DNA from: Methylocystaceae bacterium
GTDB lineage: Bacteria > Pseudomonadota > Alphaproteobacteria > Rhizobiales > Beijerinckiaceae
Direction of reading: 5' to 3'
Length of the DNA stretch: 6,297 bases
NCBI GenBank assembly: GCA_003152255.1
Contig: PLZT01000654.1
Span: forward strand, 3,402 to 9,698
In this document: positions 1 through 5,116 of the stretch, piece by piece
Layout of the letters: the number at the start of each line of letters is the position of its first letter
How positions within the stretch are numbered: the first letter of the stretch is position 1
Program-made: the position numbers and the translations under genes
Notes under the pieces: model-generated
What the model was told of the DNA's origin: nothing
The model's database searches: none
The model's input: only the letters and a program-made list of their open reading frames with translations

Positions 1-125
1 GGGACGCCCTGCTCGCGCAAATAGTCCTCGACCGCGGCGATCAGCGGCAGATTCGTCTTTGAACTCTCGGTGTCGAAAGCGACGAGGCGCGCCGTGAGAT
101 CGATCGCCGCTTCGAGTCTGCTCAT
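1..125 (-). CDS. argE: Acetylornithine deacetylase-like M20 peptidase, N-terminal fragment
   Basis: Only the first 41 codons are present; the gene runs off the left edge. The peptide begins MSRLEAAIDLTARLVAFDTE and continues SSKTNLPLIAAVEDYLREQG. The 'LVAFDT-S-x-x-x-NLPLI-x-x-V-x-DYL' pattern is the N-terminal signature of the ArgE branch of the M20 zinc metallopeptidases. ArgE hydrolyses N-acetylornithine to ornithine and acetate in arginine synthesis, in the cytoplasm. The metal ligands of the family lie further in and are outside the window, so activity cannot be judged. The ATG lies 5 nt after the apaG stop, so the two genes are probably co-transcribed; no clear Shine-Dalgarno sequence precedes it, which suggests translational coupling. 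DapE or another M20 hydrolase is a less likely alternative. Confidence 0.75.
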   Translation of the reverse strand, partial: MSRLEAAIDLTARLVAFDTESSKTNLPLIAAVEDYLREQGV

Positions 126-130
126 CTGGG

Positions 131-523
131 TCAGTTCAGCGTCGGGCGCGACAAGGGACTGTCGAGCGAAAAGGCGGGAACCTCGATGTCGAACGTCTCG
201 CCGGCGTCGGTGGCCATGCGATAGCTGCCCTGCATCATCCCGGAGGGCGTGGCGAGGGGACAGCCCGAGACGTAGCGAAATGTCTCGCCCGGCTCCAGCA
301 TCGGCTGCTCGCCGACGACGCCGGGTCCGCTCACCTCCTCGCGCCGGCCGTTGGCGTCGATGATCACCCAGTGGCGCGACAGCAATTGCACTCGCACCCT
401 CCCGAGATTGGCGATCTCGATCGTGTAGGACCAAAAATAGCGGTCCTGGGCGGGGTCCGAGCGCTCCATCAGGAAGTCGGGCAGCGCAGTGACTTGAATG
501 TCGTTTGTGATGGCGATGTACAT
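131..523 (-). CDS. apaG: Co2+/Mg2+ efflux protein ApaG
   Basis: This 130-residue protein is a single ApaG domain (fibronectin-III-like beta sandwich) of the usual family length. It has the family hallmarks: an aromatic-rich strand 'RYFWSYTIEIAN' at residues 28-39, 'RHWVIIDANG' at 50-59, GPGVVGEQP at 67-75 and SGCPLATPSGMMQGSY at 86-101, and an 'VPAFSLDSP' end near 115-123. ApaG is associated with cobalt/magnesium resistance in enterobacteria, but its biochemical role is not settled. The reading frame stays open for 52 codons upstream, to 679. I chose the ATG at 523 because family members start with 'MY-x-A-x-T-x-x-I-x-V' at this point; the upstream extension looks unlike ApaG and crosses the divergent promoter region. 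No strong Shine-Dalgarno sequence is visible at 523. It is followed after 5 nt by the argE-like gene. Confidence 0.92.
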   Translation of the reverse strand: MYIAITNDIQVTALPDFLMERSDPAQDRYFWSYTIEIANLGRVRVQLLSRHWVIIDANGRREEVSGPGVVGEQPMLEPGETFRYVSGCPLATPSGMMQGSYRMATDAGETFDIEVPAFSLDSPLSRPTLN

Positions 524-648
524 GAAGCGCACTTTAGGAACGCCCAAGCGGAAAGTGAAGTTCAATTTTGAGGCCATGGGTCGATTCACCGCGGGACCGT
601 TTGGCCGGCTTGGCTCCAGCCGCGGGAACCAAAAGCTTTGCCGTGAGT

Positions 649-654
649 TATAAT
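649..654 (+). promoter_or_regulatory. Candidate -10 box for the SH3b gene
   Basis: A perfect TATAAT lies 42 nt before the start codon at 697, inside the gap between the divergent apaG and SH3b genes. I see no good TTGACA-like -35 at 16-18 nt spacing (the corresponding bases are GAACCA), so this is a -10 candidate only. The minus-strand reading of the same AT-rich patch (TATAAC, 647-652) could also serve apaG. Confidence 0.35.
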
Positions 655-696
655 GCCGCCAGTTAAAGAGTTTGGCCAATTTGGGAGGACTTCACT

Positions 697-1194
697 ATGC
701 GTTCGAAGCTGCTATTTGCTCTCGCGGGTGCGACGTTAGCCATTTGCGTCGGGAGCGCCGCCGCCGCCTCTCGCGGCGTCGGGGACGCGGCGACCCTGCG
801 TTCGGGTCCTGGACCAAGGTGGCCGGTGATCGCGCTTATTCCAGCGGAAGCACAGGTGGACGTCCTGAACTGCGGACCCGGCTGGGAAAACGATTGGTGT
901 CATGTGCGATACGAAAATAAGACCGGCTATCTCCACGCCGGCGCGCTGGCCCCTTCAGCTTCCGGAAACAGCGTCATCGTCGCGCCGTTCGTCACCGCGG
1001 ACACGGCGTATGTGCGTTCAGGCCCAGGGCGGAAATGGCCGGTGATCGCGCGTATGCCCGGGGGGACGGAGGTGAATTCCTCGGGCTGCGTGCAAGGTTG
1101 GGGGACCAACTGGTGCCGCGTGGATATCGGCGGCAAGCCCGGCTACGTCAATGAAGTCGTGCTGAACAGATCAGGCGCGCTTTTCGCGCCCTGA
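697..1194 (+). CDS. Secreted protein with two tandem SH3b domains
   Basis: The 165-residue product starts with a Sec signal peptide: a basic MRSK, a hydrophobic core at about 5-20, and likely cleavage in the AAAA run at 21-24. Two bacterial SH3 (SH3b/SH3_3 type) domains follow at about 27-85 and 99-157. Each has the 'xxVRSGPGxxWPVIAxxP' opening strand, a 'GW-x-x-x-WC-x-V' core and a 'GY-(L/V)-x-x-x-x-L' end. Each repeat has a Cys pair (C59/C68 and C131/C140), plausibly disulphide-bonded in the periplasm. SH3b domains usually bind peptidoglycan or other envelope ligands; there is no catalytic domain here, so this is a binding or adaptor protein of unknown partner. The start is supported by GGGAGGA at 683-689, 7 nt before the ATG. 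A GC hairpin 14 nt after the stop suggests a single-gene unit. Confidence 0.88.
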   Translation: MRSKLLFALAGATLAICVGSAAAASRGVGDAATLRSGPGPRWPVIALIPAEAQVDVLNCGPGWENDWCHVRYENKTGYLHAGALAPSASGNSVIVAPFVTADTAYVRSGPGRKWPVIARMPGGTEVNSSGCVQGWGTNWCRVDIGGKPGYVNEVVLNRSGALFAP

Positions 1195-1208
1195 CCATAG
1201 GCCGTGAT

Positions 1209-1237
1209 AGCGCCGAGCGGCGTCGCCGCTTGGCGTT
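1209..1237 (+). terminator. Hairpin, probable terminator of the SH3b gene
   Basis: CGCCGAGCGGCG (1211-1222) pairs with CGCCGCTTGGCG (1224-1235) with one G-U wobble. The stem extends by G1210-T1236 and A1209-T1237, leaving a 3-nt loop once the innermost pair opens. It begins 14 nt after the SH3b stop codon. Only three T residues follow, so it is a weak or atypical intrinsic terminator. Confidence 0.5.
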
Positions 1238-1261
1238 TGATCGGAGGCGCCACGCGGAAAA

Positions 1262-1296
1262 ACTTGCGGTGGCGCACTTGCTCTGGCGCGCAAGTG
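1262..1296. repeat. Tandem 14-bp repeat plus inverted copy (operator candidate)
   Basis: ACTTGC occurs at 1262-1267 and 1276-1281, and its inverse GCAAGT at 1290-1295, each separated by exactly 8 nt. The two direct units, ACTTGCggTGGCGC and ACTTGCtcTGGCGC, match at 12 of 14 positions. The second unit and the inverse form the dyad CACTTGC-N8-GCAAGTG. The array ends 58 nt before the DUF2946-like gene. A possible -35/-10 pair (TTGCTC 1278-1283, TAAACT 1300-1305, 16-nt spacer) would put the dyad across the promoter spacer. A binding site for an unknown regulator is an inference. Confidence 0.4.
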
Positions 1297-1354
1297 GAGT
1301 AAACTACCCGCGATGTAGTTCGTTTTCGCGCCGTCGATTTTTTGGTCGGAGTCC

Positions 1355-1729
1355 ATGCGACATAGTTGGTTCGGTCGTCTATTCTTCGCGCTGGCGTTGG
1401 CCATCCAGGTCTTCTCGCCGGCGGCGGCCAATGTCGCCCAATCCAACGCCGACTCCGCCAAGACCGCTTTTCAGAATTGTTTGAAGACCGCTTCGGATTT
1501 CGTGACCGGCAAGCAGCAATTGCCTGGCCAGCCGGAGCGGCACGGCGGCGGTTGCGCGTTTTGTCGATTGTCTTGCGACGGCTCGGCGCCCTTTGGCGCG
1601 GCCGTCATTGAAATCGGCGTGGCGCCCGTTCAGTCGCGCTCCTGCGCCCGGACGGTGGCGGATCGCGCCTCGCCGACCCCGCGCGAAGCAAGCTGGCGCC
1701 AACCTCGAGCGCCGCCGCAATACTCCTGA
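1355..1729 (+). CDS. Small secreted Cys-rich protein, DUF2946-like
   Basis: The 124-residue product has an N-terminal signal sequence: basic MRHSWFGR, hydrophobic 9-22, likely cleavage near AAA 23-25. After a linker comes HGGGCAFCRLSCDG (63-76) with Cys at 67, 70 and 74, then an Arg/Pro-rich tail ending QPRAPPQYS. A signal peptide, a central C-x-x-C block and a terminal 'RAPP' motif are what I associate with DUF2946 proteins of proteobacteria. These are often found beside copper-handling or TonB-receptor genes; no such gene is adjacent here, so a metal role is only a possibility. The ATG at 1355 is the only usable start, since a stop at 1316-1318 closes the frame upstream. A GGAG at 1348-1351 lies rather close (3 nt). 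The gene is preceded by the 14-bp repeat array. Confidence 0.6.
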   Translation: MRHSWFGRLFFALALAIQVFSPAAANVAQSNADSAKTAFQNCLKTASDFVTGKQQLPGQPERHGGGCAFCRLSCDGSAPFGAAVIEIGVAPVQSRSCARTVADRASPTPREASWRQPRAPPQYS

Positions 1730-1817
1730 CAAAAAGCGGTCTTAGCATTCCTCTCCGTCCGCTCGTTCGGCGTCGAGGCCTAAGCCGCGGCACTCACGTT
1801 GCTTAGCGAATGTGACC

Positions 1818-1823
1818 AGGAGA
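1818..1823 (+). promoter_or_regulatory. Shine-Dalgarno sequence fixing the start at 1829
   Basis: AGGAGA ends 5 nt before the ATG at 1829. It favours that start over an in-frame TTG at 1799, which has no such sequence ahead of it and would add ten residues. Confidence 0.6.
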
Positions 1824-1828
1824 ATACC

Positions 1829-2062
1829 ATGCATACCCCCAACGCCCGGCGCGCGCATGCCGCCGACGCGTCCGGCGGCTCCGACCGTCTGGACAAATTG
1901 TTCACCGAGGCCGCGTCGCCTCCTGTGACAATCGATAATAACGACGCCTCGCGTCAACCGGCCCGGTTTCGGGTCGCGGCGGCGCGCGGCGTCGATCCCG
2001 GTCGATTAATCGATCTGGAGCGCCGCGCGCGTTTTGGCCGCTTCGGCTTCGGCGCGGCCTAG
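1829..2062 (+). CDS. Hypothetical 77-residue protein
   Basis: I do not recognise a family. The 77-residue product is soluble-looking, with no signal peptide or membrane segment. It has a basic N-terminus (MHTPNARRAH), a short predicted helix around SDRLDKLFTEAAS (residues 18-30), a polar TIDNND stretch, and an Arg-rich C-terminus ending in a Gly/Phe repeat (RFGRFGFGAA). Coding status is supported by the good Shine-Dalgarno sequence, G/C bias at third codon positions and a strong hairpin 35 nt after the stop. The gene follows the DUF2946-like gene by 99 nt on the same strand. Against it: short length and no recognised homologue. Confidence 0.55.
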   Translation: MHTPNARRAHAADASGGSDRLDKLFTEAASPPVTIDNNDASRQPARFRVAAARGVDPGRLIDLERRARFGRFGFGAA

Positions 2063-2097
2063 GATTTCGCCAACGCCTCATCAACCCGCCGGCGACC

Positions 2098-2135
2098 TCC
2101 CTCGGATGGGCGCGTTTTACGCCCCATCCGAGGGA
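2098..2135. terminator. Perfect 13-bp hairpin with T-rich loop
   Basis: TCCCTCGGATGGG (2098-2110) is exactly complementary to 2123-2135, with a 12-nt loop holding TTTT. It begins 35 nt after the small gene at 1829-2062. No T run follows on either strand, so it may end transcription in a Rho-assisted way, protect the 3' end of the mRNA, or be a dispersed palindrome. Confidence 0.4.
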
Positions 2136-2260
2136 CGCGCCAGCGGTGATCACGAATTCAAGAACGCCGGGCCTCCCGAATGACGACCCTCGCCGCGCGC
2201 CTTACTCCCCTCCCAGCGGCTCGCGGCGCCGTCGTCCTTATATCGAGGCGAGGCCCAGCC

Positions 2261-2329
2261 AAGTCGGCATGGCGCACGTTCAATGGAGCTTCGCGCCGTG
2301 AACGTTGGCGGACCGCGCCATGCCGACTT
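2261..2329. repeat. 69-bp interrupted inverted repeat, 22 bp paired
   Basis: AAGTCGGCATGGCGC (2261-2275) is an exact reverse complement of 2315-2329. Directly inside, ACGTTCA (2276-2282) pairs exactly with TGAACGT (2299-2305). A 9-nt bulge (2306-2314) sits on the right side and the loop is 16 nt. It lies in a gene-free stretch. It could be the fold of a small RNA, a dispersed palindrome or a remnant of a mobile element; the sequence alone does not decide. Confidence 0.6.
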
Positions 2330-2414
2330 CTCCTTTTGCCGCGTCGCATTTGGCCCACCGAGAAGATAACGCGGCCAATTTCTCCACGCCTTCGCTCTTC
2401 CATGAGAACGGCTC

Positions 2415-2445
2415 GGCCATCCGCGGCGAATGGGCGCGGATGGCC
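2415..2445. repeat. Perfect 11-bp inverted repeat, 9-nt loop
   Basis: GGCCATCCGCG (2415-2425) is exactly complementary to 2435-2445. Read on the minus strand it lies about 100 nt after the metallophosphoesterase stop and could be that operon's 3' end, but no T run follows. Confidence 0.45.
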
Positions 2446-2544
2446 CCGGTCAATGAGCGTCGTCGCGGTCGAGATCGAGCGATAGGGAGTCTTCCAGGCG
2501 GCCGCGCCGCGAGCTCGGAAGAAGAAGCAATCCACCCGAAATCT

Positions 2545-3459
2545 TCAGACCGCGGCGCGAGACGCGCTGGCCTCCACGGTCACCTGCACGATTTCTGGCG
2601 GGCGCATGAAGCGGATCGGCAGAATCGACTCGCCAAGGCCGCCGGAGATGATCAAATGGCGGCCGTCCTCCTCAATATGCCCATAGATGTATGTCGAGCG
2701 AAAACGCAGTTCGGCGAAGATTGGACCGGCGAAAGGCAGATTGATCTGGCCGCCGTGAGTGTGGCCGGCAAGCGTCAACGCGACGCGCTTTGGCGTGCGC
2801 GAAAAGATGAACGGCTCATGCGCCAGCAGGATCGCCGGAGCGTCGTCGGTAATTTTGGCAAGCGTGGCCGGCAAATCGTCAAGGCCGCGCCAATGGCCGG
2901 CGCCGGCGCGGATGGCCATTTGGTCGGCAAGGCCCGCGAGCCAGAACGGCGCGCCATTTTTCGATAGCCGCAGCACCTCGTTTTCGAGCAATACCGCGCC
3001 CATATGGCGGAGGGCCCGCCGCACGCTCTCCCCGCTGTCGCCCGGATCTTGCGGCAAGGCGCCGTGCCACCAATCGTGATTGCCAAGCACGGCGAAAACG
3101 CCGAGCGGCGCCCGCAGGCGCGAGAGCGCTTCGGCCCACTGCTCCGGCATGACTCTCGACGCGAACGGGACGCCGCCGGAAAAATCGCCGAGCAGCACGA
3201 TCAGATTGGGCTCCAGCGCATTGGCGACGTCGGCGATTCGGGCGATTCGCGAGGGCGGCATCCAGGGCTCGCAGGCGTGCAAATCGGAGATGACGGCGAT
3301 GCGCAGATTGAGATCGGCGGGCCAGTTGGCGGGAGAGACGCGATAGGGCGTCACGTCGAGCATGAAATTGGGCTCGACCACGATGCTGTAGCCGGCGAAG
3401 GCGGCCCCCGCGAGAAGCAGGCCGCCGCCCTGGCTCATTAACGCTCTACGGGTGATCAT
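2545..3459 (-). CDS. Tat-exported calcineurin-like metallophosphoesterase (YaeI-like)
   Basis: The 304-residue protein has every metal-binding block of the calcineurin-like phosphoesterase fold: SDLHA with D59 and H61, GD with D92, GNHDWW with N127 and H128, AHEP with H214, and GHTHGGQ with H233 and H235. Compact members of this type, such as YaeI and related predicted phosphohydrolases, are dinuclear-metal phosphodiesterases, often near the membrane; the substrate here cannot be deduced. The N-terminus MITRRALM followed by a hydrophobic segment (about 11-25) resembles a twin-arginine signal or anchor, which supports the ATG at 3459; a GGGAA-type ribosome site lies just upstream. The next Met (residue 8) would remove the Arg pair. 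The gene lies 30 nt downstream of the small acidic gene and probably shares its mRNA. Confidence 0.9.
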   Translation of the reverse strand: MITRRALMSQGGGLLLAGAAFAGYSIVVEPNFMLDVTPYRVSPANWPADLNLRIAVISDLHACEPWMPPSRIARIADVANALEPNLIVLLGDFSGGVPFASRVMPEQWAEALSRLRAPLGVFAVLGNHDWWHGALPQDPGDSGESVRRALRHMGAVLLENEVLRLSKNGAPFWLAGLADQMAIRAGAGHWRGLDDLPATLAKITDDAPAILLAHEPFIFSRTPKRVALTLAGHTHGGQINLPFAGPIFAELRFRSTYIYGHIEEDGRHLIISGGLGESILPIRFMRPPEIVQVTVEASASRAAV

Positions 3460-3489
3460 GCGGCTTCCCGGATTGTCGCCGCGCGCGCC

Positions 3490-3708
3490 TTACGCCGCGA
3501 GATCGTCCTCCCGCAAGAAGGCGGGAAGATAACGCGGATCGGCTCCGGGCGAGGCGTCGGCTGGAGCGCCGAGAGCCGAGGGAGCATTCATGACGTCGAG
3601 CGCGGCGGCGACGGCGGAAAGCCCTATCTCGTGATAGAGCCGCGCAAGCAGGTCATGCTGAACAGCGGCTTCGGACTCGTTGAACTCGGTGACGAACATT
3701 TGCGACAT
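3490..3708 (-). CDS. Hypothetical small acidic protein (72 aa)
   Basis: I do not recognise a family. The protein is strongly acidic, with eleven Asp/Glu, three Arg and no Lys. It has a likely amphipathic helical part at about 11-40 (ESEAAVQHDLLARLYHEIGL then an Ala-rich segment), followed by a Pro/Ala linker and an acidic end (PAFLREDDLAA). It has no signal peptide or membrane segment. Third codon positions are strongly G/C biased, supporting a real gene. A GAGAG sequence sits about 6 nt before the ATG at 3708. The metallophosphoesterase gene follows after 30 nt. A TTAA-N7-TTAA box lies about 70 bp upstream of the start, so CtrA control is possible. Confidence 0.7.
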   Translation of the reverse strand: MSQMFVTEFNESEAAVQHDLLARLYHEIGLSAVAAALDVMNAPSALGAPADASPGADPRYLPAFLREDDLAA

Positions 3709-3777
3709 GTTAACTCTCGCGGCTAGGAACAGGGTGAATTTTTACTGCATCCTTTCCGGCAATCTCTCGTGATCGAG

Positions 3778-3792
3778 TTAAGACCGCGTTAA
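3778..3792. promoter_or_regulatory. Candidate CtrA-binding box
   Basis: TTAA at 3778-3781 and TTAA at 3789-3792 are separated by exactly 7 nt, giving TTAA-N7-TTAA, the full recognition pattern of the alphaproteobacterial cell-cycle regulator CtrA. It is the only such match I found, and it lies in the gap between two divergent genes: about 70 bp upstream of the small acidic gene and about 104 bp upstream of the DUF1499 gene. The pattern is symmetric, so it could act on either side. Confidence 0.5.
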
Positions 3793-3895
3793 GCGCGTCA
3801 CGGACCGATTTAGCGTGAGCTTTGTGGCGCGATAATGGTAGCCTGGCGCCGAGCCCGCTTGAGTCCCCGGTTTTCCGTCTGTAAAGCTTGCTCCA

Positions 3896-4666
3896 ATGCG
3901 CCGCAGCCTTCCTCCCGAACCTGTCTCGACAGCCGCCGTATGGAGCCGGCGGCTTGGGCTGTTCGCGCTGATCCTCGCCATTCTGGCGGTGGCGCTCGCC
4001 AGGGCCCATAAGCTCGATCCGCCGGCCGCGCTGGCTTCGATCGGCGGCGCGATCGTCGTGGCTCTGGCCGCCGTGCTGTTGTTTGTCACCGCCTGCGCGA
4101 CAATCTGGCGAAGCGGCGCGCAAGGCTTTGGCCGCGCGCTCGGCGGCCTGTTTTTCGCGGCTCTGACGCTGGGCTATCCGGCGTTTTTAGCGGTCCAGGC
4201 GATGCGTTATCCCGTGCTCGCCGATGTTTCGACGGATATCGACGATCCGCCCGATTTCTCCCGCTCAAGCGCGGCGCTCCAGGCGCGGCGCGGCTATACG
4301 CCGCCAACCCCGCCGGCGGCGACGCGCGCGGCGCAAGCCGCCGCCTATCCCGACGTGCAACCCATCGTCGTCGATCTCGACATGGACGAGGCGCTGGCGG
4401 CCGTGATGAAGACGGCGGCGACGCGCGGCTGGCGCCTCGTCGATAAGCGCCCGCCCAATGCGCGCTCGGGCGACGCCCATGTCGATTTTCTGGTCAAGAC
4501 GCGCGTGATGGGCTTCGACGAGGACGCCACCGTGCGCCTGCGCCCTCTCGCCGGCCAAACCCGCATAGATTTGCGCGCCGCCTCGCGCCATGGGCGGCAC
4601 GATTTTGGGGAGAATGCGAGCCGGATCGAGGATTTCGCGGAGGAGTTGCAGACGCAGGTGGAGTGA
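3896..4666 (+). CDS. DUF1499 domain membrane protein
   Basis: The 256-residue protein has three predicted membrane segments at about 19-37, 46-70 and 82-104, followed by a DUF1499 domain at about 106-254. The domain shows the usual opening 'DVSTDIDDPPDF' (110-121), AYPDVQPIVVDL (150-161), a 'GW-x-(L/I)-V' strand near 178-182 and the C-terminal signature ASRHGRHDFGENASRI (229-244). Its function is not established; the layout suggests an inner-membrane protein with one soluble domain. No Shine-Dalgarno sequence is evident before the ATG at 3896, but the predicted protein begins sensibly there, with a short polar tail before the first membrane segment. It is divergent from the small acidic gene, with the CtrA-type box between them. 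The region between residues 122 and 150 is an Ala/Pro/Arg-rich linker. Confidence 0.85.
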   Translation: MRRSLPPEPVSTAAVWSRRLGLFALILAILAVALARAHKLDPPAALASIGGAIVVALAAVLLFVTACATIWRSGAQGFGRALGGLFFAALTLGYPAFLAVQAMRYPVLADVSTDIDDPPDFSRSSAALQARRGYTPPTPPAATRAAQAAAYPDVQPIVVDLDMDEALAAVMKTAATRGWRLVDKRPPNARSGDAHVDFLVKTRVMGFDEDATVRLRPLAGQTRIDLRAASRHGRHDFGENASRIEDFAEELQTQVE

Positions 4667-4899
4667 ATGGTGGGGGAGACTTGCAAAGCCGTAGCGGGTG
4701 CGCTCTATAAAACGCCATAAAAACAGCGTGATGCGACTCGGCCCACGAAGCGGTAAGCTGGTTTTATAATAGCCACGACGCAAGAGCTGCTTGCACAACA
4801 GACCGCCTCGCAGCCCTTCCGCCACGCCGATTTTCGCCGGCGCCGCTCCCAAAAACTTAGACCAAACCCCATAAATCCCTAATCATCAAAATGTCGGCT

Positions 4900-4987
4900 C
4901 CCGTCATTGCGAGCGCAGCGAAGCAATCCAGGAGTCGCGGGCGGAGCCCCTAGATTGCTTCGTCGCTTCGCTTCTCGCAATGACGGG
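4900..4987. repeat. Dispersed palindromic element (GTCATTGCGAG type)
   Basis: The outer arms CCCGTCATTGCGAG (4900-4913) and its exact inverse (4974-4987) are joined to inner arms CGAAGCAATC (4919-4928) and its exact inverse (4953-4962). The right side has six more bases between the blocks than the left. A 24-nt GC-rich loop lies in the centre. Palindromes with this 'GTCATTGCGAG...GAAGCAATC' motif recur in intergenic DNA of many proteobacteria; I recognise the motif from general knowledge. It lies 129 bp before the pdhA start. Confidence 0.75.
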
Positions 4988-5100
4988 CGTTGATAGCAGG
5001 GGTTGGTGCCAAACGAAGCCGCTAGCAAGCGCGACACTCGCACCCTCGCGACAACCCTCGTTTTCGCCCGCGTTCTAGTTTATCCTTACCCGCCAAGAGC

Positions 5101-5106
5101 AAAGGA
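5101..5106 (+). promoter_or_regulatory. Shine-Dalgarno sequence of pdhA
   Basis: AAAGGA lies 10 nt before the ATG at 5117 and 7 nt before an in-frame GTG at 5114. It rules out the long upstream frame (to 5003). ATG is preferred on general codon use, but GTG at 5114 would have the better spacing and adds only one residue. Confidence 0.55.
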
Positions 5107-5116
5107 TCGGCGCGTG

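Larger units (their letters stand above)
2136..2544. other. Gene-free stretch with two inverted repeats
   Basis: About 410 bases lie between the hairpin at 2098-2135 and the end of the metallophosphoesterase gene. The open frames here show no recognisable domain, no convincing start signal and mixed third-position bias, so I do not call a gene. The stretch holds two separate long inverted repeats (2261-2329 and 2415-2445), listed on their own. Confidence 0.5.
4667..5116. other. 450-bp intergenic region upstream of pdhA
   Basis: No gene is supported here. The AT-richer left part (4700-4770) contains TATAAAAC (4706-4713) and its inverse GTTTTATA (4761-4768). The latter overlaps a TATAAT (4765-4770) that has no convincing -35. 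The right part holds the 88-bp palindromic element at 4900-4987. The pdhA promoter probably lies between about 4990 and 5095, but I see no clear match to a sigma-70 consensus. Confidence 0.5.

Noticed and set aside
524..679. N-terminal extension of ApaG by 52 residues
   Set aside because: ApaG family members begin at the chosen Met (523); the extension has no family similarity and covers the divergent promoter region.
1780..1806. CTAAGC-N15-GCTTAG dyad just before the 77-residue gene
   Set aside because: Only 6 bp per arm with a long spacer; too likely by chance to call an operator.
2158..2535. Minus-strand open frame of 125 codons starting with GTG 9 nt after the metallophosphoesterase stop
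   Set aside because: Weak ribosome site, mixed third-position bias in its second half, Arg-rich composition, no recognisable domain, and both inverted repeats lie inside it.
2305..2967. Plus-strand open frame of 220 codons
   Set aside because: Most of it is antisense to the metallophosphoesterase gene, which has all catalytic motifs; the part before 2545 shows no domain and spans half of the 69-bp inverted repeat.
4765..4770. TATAAT as a pdhA promoter
   Set aside because: About 350 nt from the pdhA start with the palindromic element in between, and no -35 sequence at suitable spacing.
4265..4852. Minus-strand open frame opposite the DUF1499 gene
   Set aside because: Arg/Ala-rich antisense shadow; the DUF1499 signature on the plus strand is clear.
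4900..4987. CRISPR repeat or tRNA gene
   Set aside because: There is a single palindrome with no repeated spacer units, and no tRNA cloverleaf or conserved tRNA motifs.
5003..5116. N-terminal extension of PdhA by 38 residues
   Set aside because: It has no similarity to E1 alpha and lies upstream of the AAAGGA ribosome site; the start at 5117 gives the usual length.
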